Of a stretch of 64,000 bases of DNA, positions 18,428 through 28,090 are shown piece by piece. The DNA comes from Pedobacter fastidiosus (lineage in GTDB: Bacteria > Bacteroidota > Bacteroidia > Sphingobacteriales > Sphingobacteriaceae). The position numbers and the translations under genes are program-made. Positions within the stretch are counted from its first letter, which is position 1. Every line of letters starts with the position of its first letter. The stretch is taken from NCBI RefSeq assembly GCF_014306625.1, contig NZ_JACRYL010000001.1:298778-362777 (forward strand), read 5' to 3'. Below the pieces are notes generated by a model. It was given only the letters and a program-made list of their open reading frames with translations, had not been told where the DNA came from and searched no databases.

Positions 18428-19122
18428 TGAAATCATTTTCTATATCAAAAACATTAATCCTGGTAGGCATCTTAGCTGTACCGGGATTTTTGTTTTTTTA
18501 CTTATTGCCCCACTTTGCCAAGAATAGGTACAAAAGCCTTCCAATTTATGGCGAAAAGAAAGTAGCATCTACTTTTCATAGTGTAAAAGGCAAAAAGATT
18601 CCAGATACTATTTATCACGTGGTTCCAAATTTTAGTCTCGTAAATCAGGATAATGATTCAGTAAGTTGGAAATCGTTAGAAAATAAAATTGTAATCCTTA
18701 ACCTATTCTACACCGCATCTCCAATTAAGGAAGTTGCTAAAAGTGTTAAGGCTTTGGTGGATGAATATCAAAAGAATGGTTTGATAAAATTTGTCAGTAT
18801 CTCCGTTGATCCAACAGATACAAACAAACTTTCCCTGTATGCAAAATCAATGAAAGCCAAAACAGGCAAATGGGATTTACTTGCAGGAGATACAACAAAG
18901 ATTTATCCGTTTATCAGAAAGGGTTTAATGCTCGATGTAATTCATAGTGAAGAGACTAACGGATCTAAATTTATTTACAGCAACCAAATGATTCTTTTAG
19001 ATAATCAACATAGAATTAGAGGTTATTATGAAGCTACCAATGCCGATGCACAGTCAAAGCTAACAGATGAAATTAAAGTGCTCGTGGCAGAAGATTTGAG
19101 AAATATAAAGGACGGTAGATAG
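18427..19122 (+). CDS. Sco1/SenC-like thioredoxin-fold protein lacking copper ligands
   Basis: The 231-residue protein has an N-terminal membrane anchor (about 9-28) and a Sco-type thioredoxin fold with 'VSISVDPTDT' and 'LLDNQHRIRGYYEAT'. Sco proteins deliver copper to CuA through a CxxxC motif and a distant His. Here the CxxxC region reads F-Y-T-A-S-P-I-K (residues 94-101) with no cysteine, and the aligned His position is Tyr184. The full protein has no Cys at these sites. The position in the operon supports an oxidase assembly role, but classical copper binding is not possible at the usual site. Confidence 0.8.
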   Translation: MKSFSISKTLILVGILAVPGFLFFYLLPHFAKNRYKSLPIYGEKKVASTFHSVKGKKIPDTIYHVVPNFSLVNQDNDSVSWKSLENKIVILNLFYTASPIKEVAKSVKALVDEYQKNGLIKFVSISVDPTDTNKLSLYAKSMKAKTGKWDLLAGDTTKIYPFIRKGLMLDVIHSEETNGSKFIYSNQMILLDNQHRIRGYYEATNADAQSKLTDEIKVLVAEDLRNIKDGR

Positions 19123-19124
19123 TC

Positions 19125-19164
19125 ATTGGTCATTAGTAATTGGTCAATAGTCAATAGTAAATTG
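19125..19164 (+). repeat. short degenerate direct repeats
   Basis: A run of AGTCATTGGTCATTAG-like and TCAATAGTCAATAG words of 7-10 bases repeated with variation, in the 74-base gap between the Sco-like and DUF420 genes. It looks like simple-sequence slippage. Confidence 0.5.
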
Positions 19165-19196
19165 ACAAACAAGATAGTCGTTTTTAAGGTAAGAAT

Positions 19197-19736
19197 ATGA
19201 ATACGCCAATAGAAAAAAAATATAACAAATGGATCATTTTCCTTTCTATTTTGATACCTGTTGCGGTGGCTCTGCTATTCGTAATTAAATTGAAAGATCT
19301 AGGGATTGATGCCAAACCACTACCTTTTTTACCACCCATTTATGCTACAATAAACGGCATTACAGCAGTATTATTAATAATTGCAGTTTGGGCAATTAAG
19401 AATGGCAAAGTACAGCTACATCAAAATCTAATGAAAGGTGCAATAGGATGTTCCTTAATGTTTCTGTTGATGTATATTGCCTACCACATGACCACCCCCT
19501 CTACTAAATTTGGGGGTGAAGGCGTAATTAGATCTGTTTACTTTTTTATTCTAATCACTCATATTCTTTTATCTATCGCTATAATACCTTTGGTATTAGT
19601 TACTTATGTAAGAGCTATAGCAGAAAGATTCGATAAACATAGAAAGATAGCCAGAATTACTTTTCCCTTGTGGTTGTATGTGGCCATTACTGGTGTTGTA
19701 GTTTACCTTATGATATCTCCATATTATATTTATTAA
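19197..19736 (+). CDS. DUF420 membrane protein
   Basis: The 179-residue protein has five membrane helices. 'PFLPPIYATINGITAVLL', 'HQNLMKGAIGCSLMFLLMYIAYHMTT' and 'ILLSIAIIPLVLVTYVRA' match DUF420, whose members in Bacillus/Staphylococcus relatives (CtaM) are needed for oxidase maturation. His residues near helix ends (H at 'QLHQN', 'YHMTT', 'ITHILLS') could bind haem or metal. It closes the respiratory cluster; an assembly role is inferred from position. Confidence 0.85.
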   Translation: MNTPIEKKYNKWIIFLSILIPVAVALLFVIKLKDLGIDAKPLPFLPPIYATINGITAVLLIIAVWAIKNGKVQLHQNLMKGAIGCSLMFLLMYIAYHMTTPSTKFGGEGVIRSVYFFILITHILLSIAIIPLVLVTYVRAIAERFDKHRKIARITFPLWLYVAITGVVVYLMISPYYIY

Positions 19737-19846
19737 CCTATATTTTTAGTTTTAAGAGCCAAAATGCATCTGTATTTGGCAATTTATTCCACATTAATTT
19801 GTAATATTGATTTATAGTTAGCAAATGCGAACGTTTGTCTTTATTA

Positions 19847-20449
19847 ATGGATGCTTTAAATATAGAAACTGGAAGAGATTTAATCTCTTTAATAGAGAGG
19901 GGACAAACGGCTACCTTTACCAAATTCTATACATCTTATTTTGAGAAACTTGTTTTAGCAAGCGACAAATATCTTAAAGACATTCATGAGGCAGAAGAAA
20001 TTGTTCAGGATGTTTTTCTTAAAGTTTGGGAAAATCCTGAATATCTATCAGAAGTAAAATCCATAAAATCTTATTTATATCGAACAGTAATTAATTCTTC
20101 CATTAATTATTTCAATCGACAGAAAAATATCGAACAGCATCATTTAAAGTTGGCTTCAGAACTTTCTGATGAATATCTAATCAACCTTGATGAAGAAAAC
20201 GAAATGATTGTTTTGCTAAGAAGCGAAATAGAAAAGCTTCCTGCTCAATGCAAGAAAGTTTTTAAATTGAGTCGCTTTGAAAGCTTAAAGTATAAGGAAA
20301 TTGCTAATCAGCTAGATATTTCTGAAAAAACCGTAGAAAATCATATTGGAAATGCCTTAAAGATTTTGAGGGAGCGTTTTTTGAATGATGAGCAATTAAA
20401 TAGACAAGGTAAAAGCTATTTAATGCTGATGAATCTATTTCTTTATTAA
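19847..20449 (+). CDS. ECF-type RNA polymerase sigma factor (FecI/RpoE-like)
   Basis: From ATG 19847 the protein is 200 residues. Region 2 covers about 20-90 ('HEAEEIVQDVFLKVWENPEYL', 'IKSYLYRTVINSSINYF') and region 4 covers about 125-180 ('LPAQCKKVFKLSRFESLKYKEIA', 'ISEKTVENHIGNALKILRE'). This is the Bacteroidota family of ECF sigma factors that work with FecR anti-sigma factors and SusC transducers. The next genes are exactly a FecR and a SusC with an STN domain, so it very likely controls the operon at 21569-29404. Confidence 0.93.
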   Translation: MDALNIETGRDLISLIERGQTATFTKFYTSYFEKLVLASDKYLKDIHEAEEIVQDVFLKVWENPEYLSEVKSIKSYLYRTVINSSINYFNRQKNIEQHHLKLASELSDEYLINLDEENEMIVLLRSEIEKLPAQCKKVFKLSRFESLKYKEIANQLDISEKTVENHIGNALKILRERFLNDEQLNRQGKSYLMLMNLFLY

Positions 20450-20567
20450 TTAAATTGTCCTCTAGCGAGCATTTAATCCATTAATCTTTCTTTTTTAACT
20501 TTTTTTTCAAAATGACTAGGGGTTTTCTTGCGTTTGTTTGTCTTATAGTACAAACCTAAACGAACTA

Positions 20568-21542
20568 ATGCTTAACAAACCTGAATATTTGGACTTAATT
20601 GTTCAGTATTTAAACAATCCGCAGGATGAAAGCCTTCATCGTGCTGTAGAAACTTTTCGTACAGAATCTGTTGATCAAGAAAAATATTTTCTTGAAATAG
20701 AGAAGATATGGAATTTATCGGCCAAATCATCTAGACTTGATGGCGTAAATAAAAGGCAAGCTGAACAACATTTTAGGCGTGCTTTGAGAAATATTACGCC
20801 CAATTCATTTAGCCTAATGAAATGGGTAAGTAGCGTTGCTGCCACAATTTTAATTGTTGGGATAAGCTATTGGTTCTATGAATCGACTAATTCTTCAGCC
20901 TTAATAACTAAGCAAACATTTGCCAATCAACAAGATTCTGTTATGCTTGTTGATGGATCTAAAATAATATTAGCAGCCAATAGTGAGATTAAATATCCCA
21001 AAGCCTTTAATTCTGATTCTCGAGAAATATATCTGAATAAAGGTCGTGCGTTTTTCAAAATAGCAAAAGATCCCAAACATCCATTTCGAGTTTTAATGGG
21101 CGAATCGAAAGTGAGCGTGCTTGGTACTTCATTTAACATTGATTATTCCCCAAATAAAATAGATTTAGATGTTAAAACCGGAAGAGTTATTTTCTCTCCT
21201 TATCAAAATAGAACATCATCTATTTTAACTGCTGGGCAAGCCTTAACCTACAACATTCAGAAACGAGAATTTACAGCAAGGTTATCTCAAAACTCAGATT
21301 CATGGCTCACAAATGAGCTTGTATTTGTAGATACGCCATTGGAAGATGTATGTAAACAACTTAGCGATTACTATAAAACAGATATAAAATTAGAAACCAA
21401 TCAGCAAATGGTTAAAAAGTTGAATGCAACTTTTAAGAACAATTCGCTGAATGAGGTTTTAGAAGTATTGAAAGTAACCTATGGACTAACTATCCAGAAT
21501 AATAAAGACAGTATCATCCTTAAAACACCTAGTATCAACTAA
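20568..21542 (+). CDS. FecR-family anti-sigma factor
   Basis: From ATG 20568 the protein is 324 residues: a cytoplasmic N-terminus of about 85 residues, one membrane helix (86-103), a FecR domain ('VDGSKIILAANSEIKYPKAF', 'VSVLGTSFNI', 'TGRVIF') and a C-terminal DUF4974-type domain ('LVFVDTPLEDVCKQLSDYY'). It holds the ECF sigma inactive until the SusC signalling domain reports substrate. It sits between sigma and SusC, separated from the sigma gene by 118 bases. Confidence 0.92.
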   Translation: MLNKPEYLDLIVQYLNNPQDESLHRAVETFRTESVDQEKYFLEIEKIWNLSAKSSRLDGVNKRQAEQHFRRALRNITPNSFSLMKWVSSVAATILIVGISYWFYESTNSSALITKQTFANQQDSVMLVDGSKIILAANSEIKYPKAFNSDSREIYLNKGRAFFKIAKDPKHPFRVLMGESKVSVLGTSFNIDYSPNKIDLDVKTGRVIFSPYQNRTSSILTAGQALTYNIQKREFTARLSQNSDSWLTNELVFVDTPLEDVCKQLSDYYKTDIKLETNQQMVKKLNATFKNNSLNEVLEVLKVTYGLTIQNNKDSIILKTPSIN

Positions 21543-21568
21543 TTAATCAAACAAACAAAAATCAAACT

Positions 21569-24500
21569 ATGGAGAGAAATTTCTACAAAAGAAATGCGGG
21601 AATGAGTTTGCGCCAAATGGCCTTACTTGTGTGTGCAATCTTTTGGGGTGTTTTAGCACATGCTGATGTTCAGCAGGCTAATGCAAAACCCGAAAGATTA
21701 GACAATTACTTAAAAAAAATCGAACAGGCTTATAAAGTAAGCTTTGTGTACGATGCAGCTGAAATTAATAAATCAATGGTGTTAGATGTTCCAGCTAAGC
21801 TTACAACAATTACTGAATCATTAGATCAATTAAAACAGAAAAACATTGGTTATAAGTTAGTTGGCAATCAGGTGATTCTAAAAATTCAGGAAGCAATAAG
21901 GTCTGGCTCAAAAAAAGATATTATTGTTAAAGGGCGAGTTAGAGACAAGAAGGATGGTTCCGCTATGCCAGGAGTGAGCGTTAGAGAAAGGGGAATGGCA
22001 AATGCAATATCTACTAATGGCCAAGGTGAGTATCAAATTACGGTTAAAGATGGTGCTACACTGTCATTTGCTTCCGTTGGTTATAAAACTGTGGAGGTTG
22101 CAGTTAATGGAAGATCATCAATTGATGTTTCCTTGGAAGAGGATGCAAGTCAGTTAAAAGAAGTTAATATTGTTTCAACAGGTTATCAGGATATTAATAA
22201 GAAATTATTTACAGGTGCTGCAACTGCTTTAAAGGCGTCTGATGTAAGACGTGATGGTATAAACGACGTGAGTCGAATGCTAGAGGGTCGCGTAGCTGGA
22301 GTTTCTGTTCAAAATGTTTCGGGAACTTTTGGTGCTGCGCCAAAAATTCGTGTACGTGGGGCAACATCAATTTCCGGAGATAATAAACCACTTTGGGTGG
22401 TAGACGGTATTATTTTAGAAGATGTTGTAAATATTTCTAACGAACAACTGTCTACAGGTGATCCTTCAACTTTGGTTGGTTCATCAGTTGCTGGTTTGAA
22501 TCCAGATGACATCGAAAGTTTTAATATACTTAAAGATGCGGCTGCAACTGCGCAATATGGAGCAAGAGCAATGAATGGGGTTGTTATTATTACTACTAAA
22601 AAGGGAAAAAATACTGATGGAAAGCCTGTTATATCGTATACAGGAAACTTCTCAAGTTATATGAAACCATCTTACAATAACTTTGATATCCTAAATTCTG
22701 CCGATCAGATGAATGTCTATCTCGAAATGCAAAATAAAGGTTGGTTAAATCATTCTAGTTCTTCTCGTAGTTCTAATGGAGGTGTATTTACGAAAATGTA
22801 CAATCAAATGTATAATTATGATGCTGCTACTGGAACTTATGCCCTAAGGAATGACGCTCCGAGTCAGAAACAATTCTTGCAGCGATATGCAGATACTAAT
22901 ACAGATTGGTTTGATATTTTGTTCAAGCAATCATTTATGCAAGAACATTCTTTAAGTGTTGCCACTGGTACTCAAAAATCAAAAATTTATGCTTCTACAA
23001 GTTTTTTGCAAGATAATGGCTGGAGCATAGGTGATAATGTTAAAAGATTTACTGGAAACTTACGTGGGAACTTTGAAATTAGCGACAAACTGAGTATAGA
23101 ATTAATTACTCAAGGATCTATTCGCGACCAAAAGGCACCTGGTACTTTGGGCAGAAATGGCAATCCAGTTTATGGAACGTATGATCGGGAATTTGATATT
23201 AATCCGTTTAGTTACGCACTAAACACGAGCCGTACCCTCACAGCATATGATGCGAATGGAAATCGCGAGTTTTTTACTCAAAACTATGCGCCATTTAATA
23301 TTCTAAATGAGTTAGAAAATAATACGTTAGAACTAAACTTAATTGATTTTAAAGTTCAAGGAGGTTTAAAATATAAAATCACAAAGGATTTAAAGTATTC
23401 ATTTGATGGAGCGTACCGTTATGCTAGAACTAGCCAAGAACATAAAATAACCGAAGATTCTAACATGGCGCAAGCTTACAGAGCAGGTATTAATCCGAAT
23501 GATGCAACGATTAGAGGTGCAAATAAATTTTTATATAAAAATCCTGATGATCCGAATGCATTGCCAGTTTCTGTATTACCGTACGGAGGTTTTTACAAAA
23601 CAAATGATGACAATATCATTAATTATTATGTTCGTAACAGTTTGGAATATGATAAAACTTTTAATGAAGATCATTTGGTGAATTTTTTCGCTACTCAAGA
23701 AATGAGGTACATAAATAGGCAAAATAAAGTATTTGATGGTTATGGTTATCAATACGACAAAGGAGGAGTGCCATTTATTGATCCAAATATTGTAAAAGCA
23801 AACGTTGAAGGTGGATTTAATTATTACAGTATGGGTTACCGATATGAAAGATACTTAAACTACTCATTGAGGGGAGCATATTCTTATAAGGGCAAATATA
23901 GTATCAATGCAACAGGACGTTATGATGGTTCAAATTTACTTGGAGAATCTCCAACTGCTAGATGGTTGCCAACATGGAATATTTCAGGGGCTTGGAATAT
24001 TGATAAGGAAGAATTCTTTGGTGCAGAAACACATAACAATAAAACACCTTCACGCTTAAGTCAGATTTTAAATCGTGCCACATTGAGAGGAACTTATGGG
24101 TTGGTTGCTAGTATGGGCTCAGCACAGAATTCTAGTTTGGTAGTTAAAAGTACTGGCACAAGAAGACCTTACCTAGCTGAAAAAGAAACCAAGCTGTATA
24201 TCGATGGTTTAGAAAATTCAGAATTAACATTTGAAAAACTTAATGAATTGAATGTTGGTTTGGATTTAGGTTTTTTCGATGAGAGAATGACATTAACTGT
24301 TGATGCTTACAAGAGAAAAAGTTTTGATTTAATAGGTGCATTCAAAACTTCAGGAATTGGTGGTGAAGCAATTAAGCAGGCCAATTATGCTGATATGAAG
24401 TCTCATGGTATTGAAGCTACTTTAGGTGCAAGAGTATTAAAAACAACTAATTTTAATTGGTCAACTCAATTGATTTTTGGCTATAACAAAAATGAGATCA

Positions 24501-25231
24501 CGAATTTAAAAAATCAGCCGTCAATATTCAGCTTGATTGGAGCTGATGGTGGTCCGCTCGAGGGATATGCTCAAAGAGGATTATTCTCCTTAGATTTTCA
24601 AGGTTTAGATCCTTTAAACGGATCTCCTAAGTATATCAATGATGAAGGTATTGTTAGTGGAGATGTTTATCTTCAAAGTAATGTGGTAAAATATTTGAAA
24701 TATGAAGGACCAATTGATCCAACATATACAGGTGGTTTTTCGAATACTTTCAAGTATAAGGATTTTACATTATCGACTTTAGTAACTTTTGCTGCTGGCA
24801 ATAAAGTACGCTTATCCCCAGCATTTAAAACAAGTTATACAGACTTAGATGCAATGCCAAAGGCCTTTTTAAGTAGATGGGAAATTCCTGGGGATGAGTT
24901 AATTACGAATGTGCCTTCGATTTTGGATGCACTAGAAGCCACCAATTTTGGAAGTAATTATGCTTATAATAATTATAATTATTCTACCGAAAGAGTTGCT
25001 GACGGTGGTTTTGTTAGAATGAAACAAATTATATTAAGTTACAATATTCCAGCAAAATTTTCTAAAAAACTAGGCTTTACAAATAGCTCACTTAGCGTAG
25101 TTGGTAATAACTTATTTTTAATTTATTCAGATAAAAAACTTAATGGACAAGATCCTGAGTTCTTTGGATCTGGTGGGGTTGCTTTACCAATTCCACGTCA
25201 ATTTACTTTGTCATTTAAGGTGGGATTCTAA
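21569..25231 (+). CDS. SusC/RagA-family TonB-dependent outer membrane transporter with STN domain
   Basis: The 1220-residue protein has a signal peptide (ending about residue 32), an STN (secretin/TonB short N-terminal) signalling domain (about 43-108), a carboxypeptidase-D regulatory-like domain ('VKGRVRDKKDGSAMPGVSV'), a TonB plug ('GVSVQNVSGTFGAAPKIRVRG', 'LKDAAATAQYGARAMNGVV') and a long C-terminal beta-barrel ending in 'PRQFTLSFKVGF'. It imports a TonB-dependent substrate with the SusD partner, and the STN domain should contact the FecR protein. No carbohydrate enzyme is nearby, so the substrate cannot be read from the locus. Confidence 0.95.
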   Translation: MERNFYKRNAGMSLRQMALLVCAIFWGVLAHADVQQANAKPERLDNYLKKIEQAYKVSFVYDAAEINKSMVLDVPAKLTTITESLDQLKQKNIGYKLVGNQVILKIQEAIRSGSKKDIIVKGRVRDKKDGSAMPGVSVRERGMANAISTNGQGEYQITVKDGATLSFASVGYKTVEVAVNGRSSIDVSLEEDASQLKEVNIVSTGYQDINKKLFTGAATALKASDVRRDGINDVSRMLEGRVAGVSVQNVSGTFGAAPKIRVRGATSISGDNKPLWVVDGIILEDVVNISNEQLSTGDPSTLVGSSVAGLNPDDIESFNILKDAAATAQYGARAMNGVVIITTKKGKNTDGKPVISYTGNFSSYMKPSYNNFDILNSADQMNVYLEMQNKGWLNHSSSSRSSNGGVFTKMYNQMYNYDAATGTYALRNDAPSQKQFLQRYADTNTDWFDILFKQSFMQEHSLSVATGTQKSKIYASTSFLQDNGWSIGDNVKRFTGNLRGNFEISDKLSIELITQGSIRDQKAPGTLGRNGNPVYGTYDREFDINPFSYALNTSRTLTAYDANGNREFFTQNYAPFNILNELENNTLELNLIDFKVQGGLKYKITKDLKYSFDGAYRYARTSQEHKITEDSNMAQAYRAGINPNDATIRGANKFLYKNPDDPNALPVSVLPYGGFYKTNDDNIINYYVRNSLEYDKTFNEDHLVNFFATQEMRYINRQNKVFDGYGYQYDKGGVPFIDPNIVKANVEGGFNYYSMGYRYERYLNYSLRGAYSYKGKYSINATGRYDGSNLLGESPTARWLPTWNISGAWNIDKEEFFGAETHNNKTPSRLSQILNRATLRGTYGLVASMGSAQNSSLVVKSTGTRRPYLAEKETKLYIDGLENSELTFEKLNELNVGLDLGFFDERMTLTVDAYKRKSFDLIGAFKTSGIGGEAIKQANYADMKSHGIEATLGARVLKTTNFNWSTQLIFGYNKNEITNLKNQPSIFSLIGADGGPLEGYAQRGLFSLDFQGLDPLNGSPKYINDEGIVSGDVYLQSNVVKYLKYEGPIDPTYTGGFSNTFKYKDFTLSTLVTFAAGNKVRLSPAFKTSYTDLDAMPKAFLSRWEIPGDELITNVPSILDALEATNFGSNYAYNNYNYSTERVADGGFVRMKQIILSYNIPAKFSKKLGFTNSSLSVVGNNLFLIYSDKKLNGQDPEFFGSGGVALPIPRQFTLSFKVGF

Positions 25232-25242
25232 AAATTAATATC

Positions 25243-26703
25243 ATGAAAAAAATATACATATCAATTTTTGCTTTGGCACTTATTTCTGCATCCGGATGTA
25301 AGAAATTTCTAGAACAAGCTCCAGATCAAAGAACACAAGTAAATACTGTGGAGAAAGTCGCAGAGTTACTTACAAGTGCATATCCAGAGGCTAATTATAT
25401 TCCATTTACCGAATCATCTTCTGATAATGCTGAAGATAAGGGACCTACAGTTGGCTCAGAACCCAGAGAAATTGTACTGCCATATTATTGGAAGGATAAT
25501 GATGATGATGATGAAGATACTCCAACTTATTATTGGAATTCCTGTTATCAAGCCATTGCGGCTGCAAATGCTGCACTGTATGCTATCAGTCAAGCTAATG
25601 ATCAAACACCTTATGCACCATATAAAGGAGAAGCATTGGTGGCTAGGGCTTATGCTCATTTTATGTTGGCTACGCTTTATTCGAAAACCTATGATCCTGA
25701 TGGAGCAAATGATTCCCCAGGGATACCGTATGTTACTGAGCCGGAAAAAGTTGTCACCGGACAATATACGAGAGGGACAGTAGCTTCCGTTTATGCAAAT
25801 ATTGAAAAAGATTTACTTGAGGGTTTGCCATTATTGAAAAATACTTCTTACAAGGTTCCCAAATATCATTTTAATGTGGCTGCTGGCAATGCTTTTGCTG
25901 CTAGATTTTTCTTGTTCAAAAAGGAGTATAATAAGGTAATTCAATATTCTAGTGCTGTTGCTCCGGGAAATGCTTTTTCAACCATTATAAGACCATGGAA
26001 CACTAGATATAGTCTTTACACACTTGATGAAATGGAGATTTATTTCACTCAAGCCACAGAGCCTTCAACATTATTGTTAATTGAGACAGCTTCTTCTTGG
26101 GCAAGAACAGTTAGCCCAAGATACGGATTTGGACAAGTTGAAAACAATGAGATGTTCACTAATAATGTAACTGGAGGGCGATGGGCTTATAAATCAGCTT
26201 ATTATGGTGTTCCGCATTATACAATGCTAAAATGGAATGAATATTTTGTAAAAACCAGTCCAAATGCAACAATCGGATTTCCATATACTATTGTTCCAGT
26301 TTTAACTGCTGATGAAGCGCTTCTTAACCGTGCAGAGGCATATGCTTCAACCGGACAGAATACTCTAGCGCTACAAGATTTAAATACTTATTGTAGTACT
26401 AGGGTATCAGGTTATAATTCCACAACTCATGCTGTTACACTAGCTAAAATCGCATCTTATTATGGAATTATCGATGCTAAACTGGGGTTGATCGCAACAA
26501 TTTTGGATTTTAAAAAGAAAGAATTTACTCAAGAAGGATTACGTTGGTTTGATATACTGCGTTACAAAATAAATGTTAAGCATAAAGTATTTGCAGTAAA
26601 TACATCATTTGTAACTATGGAATTGCCCGCTGATGATCCTCGCAGATTATTTCAATTACCTGCTCAAGTGGCCTTGTCTGGTATTCAACAAAATCCTAGA
26701 TAA
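25243..26703 (+). CDS. SusD/RagB-family outer membrane lipoprotein
   Basis: The 486-residue protein begins with a lipoprotein signal (cysteine 19, 'LISASGCKKF'). It has the SusD N-terminal alpha-helical (TPR-like) part and the typical late motif 'LRWFDILRY' with C-terminal 'DPRRLFQLPAQ'. SusD-type proteins cap the SusC pore and capture the substrate. The gap to susC is 11 bases. An acidic run (DNDDDDED) in the N-terminal third is probably surface-exposed. Confidence 0.93.
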   Translation: MKKIYISIFALALISASGCKKFLEQAPDQRTQVNTVEKVAELLTSAYPEANYIPFTESSSDNAEDKGPTVGSEPREIVLPYYWKDNDDDDEDTPTYYWNSCYQAIAAANAALYAISQANDQTPYAPYKGEALVARAYAHFMLATLYSKTYDPDGANDSPGIPYVTEPEKVVTGQYTRGTVASVYANIEKDLLEGLPLLKNTSYKVPKYHFNVAAGNAFAARFFLFKKEYNKVIQYSSAVAPGNAFSTIIRPWNTRYSLYTLDEMEIYFTQATEPSTLLLIETASSWARTVSPRYGFGQVENNEMFTNNVTGGRWAYKSAYYGVPHYTMLKWNEYFVKTSPNATIGFPYTIVPVLTADEALLNRAEAYASTGQNTLALQDLNTYCSTRVSGYNSTTHAVTLAKIASYYGIIDAKLGLIATILDFKKKEFTQEGLRWFDILRYKINVKHKVFAVNTSFVTMELPADDPRRLFQLPAQVALSGIQQNPR

Positions 26704-26719
26704 TTTTAAATTATAAAAT

Positions 26720-28075
26720 ATGAAAAAGGTATTTCAATTTGGATTTTTCGCATTATTTATGCTTTCAATCCTGGCTTCTTGCAAAAAAGAAGGAGCGCTT
26801 AACGCTAATTTGGATGTTATTGATAAAAATGTGGTAGCCAAAACAGCTACAGATACATGGTTAGATCAGAATTTTTTAACTCCATATAACATAGAGACAA
26901 AATATAGATTTGATCGTTTCGAACTTGCTTTAGGCAAAAATATTACACCTCCAATGGAATCACAAGTTATACCAGCTATGGAAATGGTTAGGGATGTTTG
27001 GATTAAACCTTATGAAGCTGCTGGGGGAGCTGACTTTATAAAAAAATTATCTCCAAAACAGTTTGTCTTGGCGGGTAGTGCCGAATATAATAGTAATGGC
27101 TCAATTACCCTTGGTTCAGCAGAAGGTGGTCGTAAAATAGTTCTATATGTAATTAACTCATTTGATAAAACAAGTTTAGCTTCAGTAAAACAAATGATTC
27201 AAGTTATTCAACATGAATATACACACATTTTGAATCAAACTGTGGATATCCAGCCAGACTATCAAACAATTTCTAGGGGGGGGTATGAAGCAAACTGGAC
27301 TCAAAGACCACTATCTGAAGCTTATCAATTAGGATTTATTACCCAATATGCTAGAGTTTCACCACTTGAGGATTTTGCAGAACAATCATCTAACATGCTG
27401 ATGTTGGGAAGAGTACAATATAATGCTATTGTTGCTGCTGCTCCTGCTGATGGCCAAGCTAAATTGAAAAAGAAAGAATCATATGTTGTAGAATACTTTA
27501 AGACTGCATTTAATATTGATTTTTATCAACTGCAAACAGAAGTTCAAAATGCTTTAAACAAAATTTCTGCACCAGTTTTACATAAAATGATTGGGCCTAG
27601 TATTGGATATACTACATTATATTCAAACCCTTCAGTTGATCCAAATCAGTCTGCCGAATTCCTAACTAATTGGAATGCAGCTAAAACCTTAATGCAAACA
27701 AATGGATTTATTTTAAAAGATTTTACAATGACGTTTAAAGCAGCTAATGCAATGACTTTAAGATATTCTTTTACGAATGCAGCGGGAACAACAACTTATT
27801 TTGCCGATGCAGATTATAGTATGGTTGTTAACGCCACAACAGGTGTAGCCACTTTAACCTTATTAGCAATCCAACCCACAACAACAACATATTCAAACAT
27901 GACCTTTATTAACAATTGGGTGGTTGGCGTAAACAATTATTTTAAAACAAATACTTTTAGAATTGGCTGGATCAACCAAATAATACCCGGTCAAATTGGT
28001 GTAGTAGGTTCATTAGGTGCGTTTTATAAAACCACTAATAATGCATCTTATTTTTATGGAGTAATGGGTCAATAA
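26720..28075 (+). CDS. putative zinc-binding metallopeptidase lipoprotein (Peptidase Mx1-like)
   Basis: The 451-residue protein starts with a lipoprotein signal (Cys21). HEYTH at 165-169 is the gluzincin-type HExxH zinc motif, preceded by 'SVKQMIQVIQ'. It follows SusD by 16 bases. Proteins of this type are regularly encoded after SusC/SusD in Bacteroidota and carry a Peptidase_Mx1-type domain; the proteolytic activity and target are not shown. An eight-G run at 27276-27283 lies inside the gene, two codons before 'YEANW'. Confidence 0.85.
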   Translation: MKKVFQFGFFALFMLSILASCKKEGALNANLDVIDKNVVAKTATDTWLDQNFLTPYNIETKYRFDRFELALGKNITPPMESQVIPAMEMVRDVWIKPYEAAGGADFIKKLSPKQFVLAGSAEYNSNGSITLGSAEGGRKIVLYVINSFDKTSLASVKQMIQVIQHEYTHILNQTVDIQPDYQTISRGGYEANWTQRPLSEAYQLGFITQYARVSPLEDFAEQSSNMLMLGRVQYNAIVAAAPADGQAKLKKKESYVVEYFKTAFNIDFYQLQTEVQNALNKISAPVLHKMIGPSIGYTTLYSNPSVDPNQSAEFLTNWNAAKTLMQTNGFILKDFTMTFKAANAMTLRYSFTNAAGTTTYFADADYSMVVNATTGVATLTLLAIQPTTTTYSNMTFINNWVVGVNNYFKTNTFRIGWINQIIPGQIGVVGSLGAFYKTTNNASYFYGVMGQ

Positions 28076-28090
28076 TTAAGCGGAAATAAC

